Source of the DNA: a bacterium | GTDB taxonomy: Bacteria > Patescibacteriota > Saccharimonadia > Saccharimonadales > UBA4665 | Length of the DNA: 39,091 bases | Assembly (NCBI GenBank): GCA_021851735.1 | Contig: JAJZCD010000008.1 | Coordinates: forward strand, 1-39,091 | Direction of reading: 5' to 3' | In this document: positions 33,301 through 39,091 of the stretch, piece after piece | Layout: every line of letters begins with the position of its first letter | How positions within the stretch are numbered: the first letter of the stretch is position 1 | The notes under the pieces: model-generated | What the model was told of the DNA's origin: nothing | Databases searched by the model: none | Seen by the model: only the letters and a program-made list of their open reading frames with translations | Made by a program: the position numbers and the translations under genes

Positions 33301-33876
33301 GCGTTTGCGGTCAATTTTTACATATAGCGCGCCATTAGCGGCAGTCTCAAATTCAAGCCAAGCACCACGGCCGGGTATAACTTTAGCGCTGTAGAGGTAC
33401 TGTGTACCATGTAACTCGCCCGTATAAAATACACCAGCTGAACGAATTAGCTGGCTTACTACTACGCGCTCCGCACCATTAATAATAAATGTGCCTCGCT
33501 TTGTCATCCACGGGAAGTCCCCCAGATAAATTTCCTGTTCTTTGACCTCGCCGGTTACCTTATTAGTAAGCTCTACAACGGCCTTGAGTGGCGCTTCATA
33601 GCTTACATTGTTTTCTCGAGCCTCGCTCTCAGTCATTTTTGGTTCATCAAAGTGATAATCTTTGAATCGCAGTGATAGCTTGGTCCCTGTGTAGTCGTCG
33701 ATTGGGCTAATTTCAGCCAAAAGTTCTCCAAGCCCTTCGTCGACAAGCCATTGGAATGATTTATTTTGGTGATCTACCAAGTTTGGTAATGCCATGTTGT
33801 CACTTGCGTCTGTAAAAAAGACACGAGTGCCTGAATTTGACTTATGTGCTACTGCTTGCGCTTTTGCCACGTGCAC
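30310..33876 (-). CDS. rpoB: RNA polymerase subunit beta
   Basis: The 1188-residue subunit shows the family blocks from [10 protein letters not shown] to [15 protein letters not shown] and [25 protein letters not shown]. The rifampicin-site region reads [22 protein letters not shown], with Ile where E. coli has Asn518. The C-terminus ends in an acidic Asp/Glu/Ser tail of about 40 residues. The first GTG (33876) is used here; a second GTG two codons on (33870) has better spacing from GAGGGGA. The promoter lies about 210 nt upstream. Confidence 0.97.
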   Translation of the reverse strand: [1188 protein letters not shown]

Positions 33877-34265
33877 TGTCCCCTCATTTAGATTAATAAC
33901 AATTGTGTTCCAGCAGAAGTCTCGCCTTATACCTCATACAAGCGCGTACTATGCCACGCTTAAGATGTAAGTACACTGTTCTACATATCGCTTTTGTTGT
34001 TTCGCTCGGAAGAAAACTAAGTGGGATTTTGGTGCCGATCTGGTTGGCCACGCCAGCACGACCCAACTTACACTACTTCTTAGATAGCATTATACGCAGT
34101 AGAATTTACTACGTCAACCCTAAATAACGGTAAGGACTCTACGGGTTTACCTCATACGAAAAAACCGATATGGCGCTCTTACATCTGCGTGGACTATGGG
34201 CATGCGTGGTATTTACTGTGCTTAATACGGGTCTATCGCTAGAACTGCATATCAAGTTTTCCTAA
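33877..34265. other. 389-nt region between clpP and rpoB
   Basis: It contains the rpoB promoter and its leader of about 210 nt, in which GTTGG and CCAAC arms can pair. No ORF or RNA gene is supported, and no clear clpP terminator is seen. Confidence 0.6.
34089..34117 (-). promoter_or_regulatory. rpoB promoter
   Basis: Minus strand TTGACG, 17 nt, TATAAT, close to consensus. The spacer includes an inverted repeat GTAG/CTAC. Confidence 0.85.
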
Positions 34266-34871
34266 TTACTCAGCCTTTTGTGAAATCTTAATATCATTGA
34301 TAACTTTGTCAACAATGCCATATTTCTTAGCTTCGTCAGCTGTCATCCAGCGATCACGCTCCATGTCTTCGTGGATACGCTCAGCCGTTTGGCCGGTGTT
34401 TCGAGCCATAATGTCCTCGAGGAGTTTCTTGATGCGTAAGCTCTCGCGTAAGTCAATTTCTTGATCTGTAACTTTTCCGCGCGTACCGCTACTGGGCTGA
34501 TGGATCATCACTGTGCTGTTGGGCAACAAGAAGCGCTTACCTTTTGTTCCACTACTCAATAAAAATGCCGCTGCGCTTGCTTGCACCCCGATCCCTACGG
34601 TCTGTACATCATTAGTCACATACTGCATTGTGTCGTAAATCGCCAACGCGTCATATACGCTGCCGCCCGGGCTATTAATGTACATGTAGATATCTTTTTT
34701 AGGGTCTTCAGCCTGAAGAAACAGCAGTTGCGCAACTACGACATTAGCACTAGCCTCATTCACGTCGCTACCCAAAAATATAATGCGGTCTTTCAGTAGG
34801 CGGCTATATATATCATAGGCACGTTCGTAGCGGCCCTCACTCTCAACTACAGTTGGAACTAATACGCTCAT
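34266..34871 (-). CDS. clpP: ATP-dependent Clp protease proteolytic subunit
   Basis: ClpP forms the tetradecameric protease chamber used with ClpX or ClpA/C. From the ATG at 34871 (GTGAGGT site upstream) the product is 201 residues. The catalytic triad is visible: Ser99 in [12 protein letters not shown], His124 in MIHQP and Asp173 in the ERDRWM segment. [17 protein letters not shown] and the Arg-Gly-Lys-x-x-D heptamer-contact loop are also present. The frame extends to 34985 through the promoter and is rejected. A CIRCE element overlaps the promoter, indicating HrcA-controlled stress expression. It follows tig, the common order. Confidence 0.96.
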   Translation of the reverse strand: MSVLVPTVVESEGRYERAYDIYSRLLKDRIIFLGSDVNEASANVVVAQLLFLQAEDPKKDIYMYINSPGGSVYDALAIYDTMQYVTNDVQTVGIGVQASAAAFLLSSGTKGKRFLLPNSTVMIHQPSSGTRGKVTDQEIDLRESLRIKKLLEDIMARNTGQTAERIHEDMERDRWMTADEAKKYGIVDKVINDIKISQKAE

Positions 34872-34967
34872 GGTGTGAACCTCACTTTCTTTTATAGGAC
34901 ACCGAAACGCGACGAAGGTTAGGTGCGTCGGATGAATGTCCGTAGTCCGGTACTCTGTACGGTATCT

Positions 34968-34996
34968 ATAATAAGAAATTGGCACTCGATAGTCAA
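34968..34996 (-). promoter_or_regulatory. clpP promoter
   Basis: Minus strand TTGACT, 17 nt, TATTAT. The -35 hexamer lies inside the CIRCE spacer; the leader is about 90 nt. Confidence 0.75.
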
Positions 34997-35005
34997 GAGT
35001 GCTAA
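34979..35005 (-). promoter_or_regulatory. CIRCE element (HrcA operator) before clpP
   Basis: Minus strand TTAGCACTC-N9-GAGTGCCAA matches the CIRCE consensus TTAGCACTC-N9-GAGTGCTAA with one change. It spans the clpP -35 box, so HrcA binding would block transcription until heat or unfolded-protein stress. Confidence 0.9.
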
Positions 35006-35043
35006 TTTCGTATTATGTGCAACCTTTGCTAGTAAGGGGGCGC

Positions 35044-36330
35044 CTACGCTTTTTGAGCGAAGTGAGTTAGCCTTGCAATGGTTTTTTCTGTAAGCAGACG
35101 GCTGGCAAGCTCACGGTGATTCTCTGGTTTGTCAAGTTCGGCTTGCATTTGTTTATCTTGGTACTTTTTCTTGAGTTGGGCAATATGCTCATCCAATTCA
35201 GCATCGCTGACAGTAATGTTTTCCGCTTCGGCAATTTCGCCGAGTACTAACCCTGCCTTCACGCGCGATTCTGCTTGTTCGCGCATGTTAGCCTTATGCT
35301 GTTCCTCAGTTATTCCTTCCAGTTCCAAATGTTCTTTCCATGTCTGGCCGCGATACACTAGATTGCGTTTCTCTTCGGCCTCCATACGATCGGCTTCTTC
35401 GTCGATTAATACATCTGGGATGTTTGCCTCAGCCTTTTCGGCGATAGACGTCAACAGCTCATTTTCGAATACGCGTTGCGCTTGATTGTCCTTCTCAACT
35501 TCCAACTGTTTTTTTATATCAGCTTTGAGCTCAGCAACTGTTTTAAACGGACCAACTTTTCCGGCAAACTCACCATCAAGCTTGGGCAGTTTGACTTCAC
35601 GGACTGCCTTAACTTCAACGGTAAAAGAAACCTGTTTGCTTTGTAACTCCGTGGCTCCGTAATTTTTTGGGAACGTAATAGGAAATGTTTTTTTGTCGCC
35701 AGTCTTTAAGCCGATAAGTTCTGGCTCGAAGCCCGGTATAAATGTGTTAGTCCCGAGCGTTAGAGGGTAGCTCGTCCCAGTAGCACCGGCAATCGCAGCT
35801 TTAGTCTTGGCGTCAACTCCACTAAAATCAATAACAACCTCATCACCATCTTTTGCTGCACGCTTAACGTCAGTTTTCTTGGCGTCACGACGACGCAAGT
35901 CATCAAGCACTGCGTTAATGTCTTTGTCAGTAGTTGGCTCGACCTGTTTGGCAACTTTAATTTTTTTGTAATCTGGCAGCGTGATTGCACCTACTACTTC
36001 CACCTCGGCCCTAAATTCTAACTCGGTAAATGGCACAAACTTAGTCACCTCAATTTGAGACTGTGAAACTGGGCGAAGTTTCTCGCGTACAGCCGCCTCC
36101 ATGTAGAGAGCATTTACAGCACGATCAAGAAATCGCGATTGTAACGTTGCCGGGTCGACACTCTTTTCAATGAGCGCTTTCGGTGCGTGTCCTTTTCGGA
36201 ACCCAGACATGTCAATGTCCTTAGCTAACTCACTAAGCACATGGTCTTTAGTGGCGTCCAGCACATCTTGGCTAGCAGTAATAGTCATTTCGACTTTAGT
36301 AGGTGTGATATCTTTACGAGTAACTTGCAT
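35044..36330 (-). CDS. tig: Trigger factor
   Basis: This is the ribosome-bound chaperone and prolyl isomerase. The 428-residue protein has the ribosome-binding GFRKGHAPK signature (about 42-50), a FKBP-type domain (about 145-235; VVIDFSGVDAKTKAAIAGATG, LIGLKTGDKKTFPITFPKNYG) and a long helical C-terminal arm domain. A promoter (TTGTAT, 18 nt, TATAGT) ends 8 nt before the ATG, with no Shine-Dalgarno sequence, pointing to a leaderless mRNA. The next gene downstream is clpP. Confidence 0.96.
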   Translation of the reverse strand: MQVTRKDITPTKVEMTITASQDVLDATKDHVLSELAKDIDMSGFRKGHAPKALIEKSVDPATLQSRFLDRAVNALYMEAAVREKLRPVSQSQIEVTKFVPFTELEFRAEVEVVGAITLPDYKKIKVAKQVEPTTDKDINAVLDDLRRRDAKKTDVKRAAKDGDEVVIDFSGVDAKTKAAIAGATGTSYPLTLGTNTFIPGFEPELIGLKTGDKKTFPITFPKNYGATELQSKQVSFTVEVKAVREVKLPKLDGEFAGKVGPFKTVAELKADIKKQLEVEKDNQAQRVFENELLTSIAEKAEANIPDVLIDEEADRMEAEEKRNLVYRGQTWKEHLELEGITEEQHKANMREQAESRVKAGLVLGEIAEAENITVSDAELDEHIAQLKKKYQDKQMQAELDKPENHRELASRLLTEKTIARLTHFAQKA

Positions 36331-36338
36331 AAGTCGGT

Positions 36339-36368
36339 ACTATAACAGATAAGCGGACACCTATACAA
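36339..36368 (-). promoter_or_regulatory. tig promoter
   Basis: Minus strand TTGTAT, 18 nt, TATAGT, ending 8 nt before the start codon. Confidence 0.65.
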
Positions 36369-36427
36369 GTAGAGCCATTACTTATTGCCGGTAACCGTAG
36401 CAGTATAAGCGCATAGGACGGTACGTA

Positions 36428-36892
36428 TCAAAGACTGTGTATTAAAAGCGTACCGAATACAAAGAACCAAACTGCTTCAACCCAAATGAGCTTTTCCCCC
36501 GTCTTCCACTGCACCCATGCATGTAACCGTAAAAACCAGTTCCGAGTAGGACGCTCCGTGCCTTTGGATCGGGCTTGTATAAATCGCGGGATCCAAAACA
36601 AATCAGGACTCGTCGCCAGAAAAGCGCATAGCGCAGCAGTAAACCAGTGCTGCGGCCTTGCAACAGCCAAGAGGAGTACGATGCCTAAGCACAATACGGC
36701 GCCCACGACTAAAAACTCATACAAAAAACGCCTGGAGCTCAACCGAGCAACGCCATCAGGTCCTGGCGGGTCATAGTGGGGGATTGCGTCACACATAAAA
36801 TGTGACAAGAACGCTAACCCTGCGGCAGCCAGCGGATTCGCCACTGCGAGGCCAATCACTGCTCCTGTAAGTGCATGGTTTGGTGCTGTCAT
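36428..36892 (-). CDS. Integral membrane protein with His/Asp motifs, unknown
   Basis: The 154-residue product has about four membrane helices. The N-terminus PNHALTGAVIGL and the following FLSHFMCDAIPHYDPPGPDG carry spaced His and Asp residues, and a later segment has ATSPDLFW. This resembles small membrane metal-dependent hydrolase-like proteins, but I cannot name a family with confidence. Its ATG overlaps the hisS stop by 4 nt, so it is coupled to hisS. Confidence 0.7.
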   Translation of the reverse strand: MTAPNHALTGAVIGLAVANPLAAAGLAFLSHFMCDAIPHYDPPGPDGVARLSSRRFLYEFLVVGAVLCLGIVLLLAVARPQHWFTAALCAFLATSPDLFWIPRFIQARSKGTERPTRNWFLRLHAWVQWKTGEKLIWVEAVWFFVFGTLLIHSL

Positions 36893-38235
36893 AGATCTAT
36901 GTCATTAGGGTCAAGCACTGGATCGCTAGTGTGTCGATGATCCTTTACTATGCTTAGTATACGCTGCAAACTATGCGCCTCTTCAGTGCCGTCGGCCAGG
37001 TTACGCAAGCGGAATTGATCACTTGCAAGTTCGGCTTCACCTATGAATATAGCGTACTGTATGCCCTTTTTGACCGCTGTCTTAATCTGCTTCTCGAGCT
37101 TTCTTCCCGAACTGTCAACGGCTACATGTAACCCCATATCACGCATATCAGCCAGTACGCGTTGTGCCTTCTCGTAGGTGTTCGTTCCTGCTAGCACAAC
37201 ATAAACATCCGTTTCAGTTACTAAGTCTGGCAACAAACCATGACTTTCTAAAAAGTTCTGCAATGTCACATCACCCATTGCAAAGCCAACTGTAGGCACT
37301 GGCTCAACACCAAAAAGTCCGACTAGACCGTCGTAACGACCACCACCAAACATACTGCGATTGTTTTCAGGGTTAGTGTCGATTACCTCAAATACCATAT
37401 CAGTGTAGTAATCAAATCCTCGCATAAGTGTAATGTCAAATATGACGTTACTAATACGGCTACTGTCAAGCATATCCATAAGTTGCCGTAGACGTAACAC
37501 CGTGGGCTTGTTTGTATAGCTGGATGGCAAATCGTCCAGCCGTTGTATCTTTAGAAGCTGGAGCAGGCTATCCAGCGTGCCATTGTCGCGCTGGGTTGGT
37601 GTTAGGATTGCGTCTGCTTGGGCTACAAAGCTTTCATACGGCATCTTCTTCATTCGGTCAATCAGTCTTATAAGCATATCCGACTGCGTTTGATCAAGCT
37701 CCAAGTATGCGCCAAATAGGTCGTCTATGAGTTTGCGGCTGCTCAGCTGTATGGTATACATTTCCGGTTTAGCACCATAGCCTTTCATAATCTGATCTGC
37801 TAGCAGGATTGCCTCATGCTCAGCCTCAACGCCCTCTACGCCAAAAATATCAGCATTATATTGCCAAAACTCGCGCAGGCGCCCCCGTTGGGTACGCTCA
37901 TATCTCCATAGATTCGGTATGCTGTACCAGCGTACTGGATAGGCTAACTCCTGGCGCTTGCCTGCTACCATACGACTGACTGTGGGTGTCATCTCAGTGC
38001 GTATTGTTACGCTACGACCACCACGATCTGTAAATGTGTAGGTCTGTTCGTCGATAATCTCCTGATTACCCTTGCTTAGATAAAGTTCTGTTGGCTCGAG
38101 AATTGGAGCATCATATTCCTCGTAACCAAACCGCTCGCTTATTTCCCGCATTTTGGCAAACATATATTTTTGCAAACGTTTATTCTCGGGGTAAAAATCC
38201 CGGGCACCCTTATAGGGCTGTGTACTTAATGACAT
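36889..38235 (-). CDS. hisS: Histidyl-tRNA synthetase
   Basis: This class II synthetase charges tRNA-His. From the ATG at 38235 it has 448 residues: motif 1 region YKGARDFYPE and PILEPTELY, motif 2 TIRTEMTPTVSRMVAG and WRYERTQRGRLREFWQYNADIFG, the His-A signature LMRGFDYYTDMVFEV, motif 3 VGFAMGDVTLQNFL, and the anticodon-binding domain (about 340-430). AAGGGG lies 8 nt before this ATG; the upstream ATG at 38241 is too close to it. An extended -10 (TGTTACAAT) lies just upstream. Confidence 0.96.
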   Translation of the reverse strand: MSLSTQPYKGARDFYPENKRLQKYMFAKMREISERFGYEEYDAPILEPTELYLSKGNQEIIDEQTYTFTDRGGRSVTIRTEMTPTVSRMVAGKRQELAYPVRWYSIPNLWRYERTQRGRLREFWQYNADIFGVEGVEAEHEAILLADQIMKGYGAKPEMYTIQLSSRKLIDDLFGAYLELDQTQSDMLIRLIDRMKKMPYESFVAQADAILTPTQRDNGTLDSLLQLLKIQRLDDLPSSYTNKPTVLRLRQLMDMLDSSRISNVIFDITLMRGFDYYTDMVFEVIDTNPENNRSMFGGGRYDGLVGLFGVEPVPTVGFAMGDVTLQNFLESHGLLPDLVTETDVYVVLAGTNTYEKAQRVLADMRDMGLHVAVDSSGRKLEKQIKTAVKKGIQYAIFIGEAELASDQFRLRNLADGTEEAHSLQRILSIVKDHRHTSDPVLDPNDIDL

Positions 38236-38257
38236 GTTCATGTCCCCTTATGTAAAA

Positions 38258-38315
38258 GATTGTAACAGATAATCTAAAACGCCGAAGCATTGTCCGGCGT
38301 TTAGTGATTGTAACA
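38258..38315 (-). promoter_or_regulatory. hisS promoter region with duplicated -10-like box and hairpin
   Basis: TGTTACAATC occurs twice on the minus strand (38258-38267 and 38306-38315), flanking an 8-bp hairpin AAACGCCG/CGGCGTTT (38277-38302). The inner copy is an extended -10 placed about 23 nt before the hisS ATG. The hairpin with a TTTT tail may terminate minus-strand transcripts arriving from the IS200 element. Confidence 0.5.
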
Positions 38316-38445
38316 AAAAAACATAAACTATCCGGTACACTTCGGCAGTGTATGCGCAATATGGAGATACTTTGTGATTTTGATGAACATAACTATATAT
38401 TGACCCGTATTGGTATCTTTGTCAAACTAACTGATCAATGAACCT

Positions 38446-38465
38446 CCCCGAGCTTCCACTCGGGG
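38446..38465 (-). repeat. Right-end hairpin of the IS200/IS605-type element
   Basis: A perfect 7-bp stem CCCCGAG/CTCGGGG with a 6-nt loop follows the transposase gene, then AGGTTCATTGATC on the minus strand, typical of IS200/IS605 right ends. A second 10-bp hairpin (38478-38500) covers the transposase stop. TCAAACTAAC is repeated at 38422 and 38477. Confidence 0.7.
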
Positions 38466-38476
38466 TATCCCTAAGC

Positions 38477-38911
38477 TCAAACTAACGTTACGTTAGTTTG
38501 CCCCGCATCCTCCAAACCTTGATTCTCTATGTATCGCCGAATGACCTCTTCGTTAATGCCAACGGTACTGACGAAGTAACCTGCCGACCAAATACTGTCA
38601 GTGCCCCAATATACCTTCTTGAGATGCGGAAACTTTTCATTCAGGGCTTTTGCTGTCACGCTTTTCAAGGCTCTGACGACCATCCCGACTGACTTAGTGG
38701 GCGGGATGGAAACCAACAGATGTACATGGTTCTGGTCAGTATTGATAGTTTTGATGATAACGTCGGGATGATACTCCGGCCACGACTTCAGAAATTCCTT
38801 GAGATAGCCCTGAACCCCATCGTTGAAGATACTCTTTCGGTATTTCGTCGGCCACACCAGGTGGAAGTCACAGGCAAAGACACAGTGGCTCATTCGTCGA
38901 TACACGGGCAT
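38477..38911 (-). CDS. tnpA: IS200/IS605-family Y1 transposase TnpA
   Basis: The 144-residue HUH single-strand transposase has the metal-binding HUH motif His62-Val-His64 (NHVHLLVSIPP) and the catalytic Tyr127 (VIRRYIENQG), with HLVWPTKYRKSIF near the N-terminus. It appears full length. A TATACT box ends 6 nt before the ATG and there is no Shine-Dalgarno sequence. No TnpB/IscB-type partner gene is in the window. The stop codon is embedded in a perfect hairpin that may also be part of the element's end. Confidence 0.92.
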   Translation of the reverse strand: MPVYRRMSHCVFACDFHLVWPTKYRKSIFNDGVQGYLKEFLKSWPEYHPDVIIKTINTDQNHVHLLVSIPPTKSVGMVVRALKSVTAKALNEKFPHLKKVYWGTDSIWSAGYFVSTVGINEEVIRRYIENQGLEDAGQTNVTLV

Positions 38912-39091
38912 ATGTACAGTATATGTCAGTCTGGGAACGCCCGGACGCCCTCAGATGCGGGGAGGTACTACATCCCACGACCTGCCGGTCTAATCCTTAC
39001 CCACATCTAGCACATCCAGCTACACTGCCAGGGCAGGAACGTAAAAACGCAGTAAAAATAAAAAGGACCAAACATGCAACCGCACGCAGAT

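Larger units (their letters stand above)
38434..39091 (-). mobile_element. IS200/IS605-family insertion element, upstream end uncertain
   Basis: The element comprises one Y1 transposase with a right-end hairpin. Upstream of the gene (38912-39091) there is no ORF; short repeats such as CCTGCC/GGCAGG are seen, and the left end probably lies in this stretch but cannot be fixed. Confidence 0.55.

Noticed and set aside
1-39091. CRISPR array, rRNA genes or prophage
   Set aside because: No regularly spaced repeats, rRNA-like stretches or phage genes were seen.

Overview
The window reads as one chromosomal block from an ultra-small Patescibacteria/CPR bacterium, most likely a Saccharibacteria (TM7) relative. 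Supporting signs are a fused str-S10-spc-alpha ribosomal cluster with no L30 gene between rpsE and rplO, the absence of adk and map beside secY, zinc-free forms of several core proteins, and TGA used as a stop (infA, rpsM, transposase), which argues against the code-25 lineages. The lineage name is inference; no rRNA gene is present.

Layout. The left edge (1-2270) is accessory: the tail of an unknown gene, a tRNA-like locus with odd loops, an IS1595/ISXO2-type transposase and a stand-alone proteasome-like Ntn hydrolase. From 2273 to about 38240 every gene is on the minus strand. In transcription order: hisS and a membrane protein; tig; clpP (behind a CIRCE element); rpoB-rpoC; rpsL-rpsG and fusA; an unknown protein and a chorismate mutase; tuf; a small membrane protein; rpsJ; another small membrane protein; the long rplC-to-rplO run; secY; an anchored Ser/Thr-rich protein; and infA-rpmJ-rpsM-rpsK-rpsD-rpoA-rplQ-rplM-rpsI. 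An IS200/IS605-type transposase closes the right edge.

Transcription. Good sigma70-type promoters can be read before infA, secY, rplC, tuf, the 22.5 kb gene, rpsL, rpoB, clpP and tig. Hairpin terminators follow rpsI, rplO, rpsJ, tuf, fusA and rpoC. The classical superoperon is therefore cut into separate units, with rpsJ detached from the rest of the S10 operon. Several units have leaders of about 150-210 nt with foldable RNA (rplC, rpsL). At the other extreme, about six genes have a -10 box only 6-11 nt before the start codon and look leaderless.

Most unusual: seven gaps between core genes (rpoB/rpoC and six in the ribosomal cluster) are each filled by a hidden 25-45 codon ORF. Its start touches the preceding stop, or lies within a few nt of it. 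Its stop overlaps the next start (TAATG or ATGA) in six cases and runs 10 nt into the next gene in the seventh. The tail of each ORF carries the Shine-Dalgarno sequence of the downstream gene. Other notable points are an EF-G whose guanine-recognition motifs are altered (NKIN instead of NKxD), a beta-prime subunit that has lost Cys ligands at both zinc sites, and an orphan chorismate mutase.
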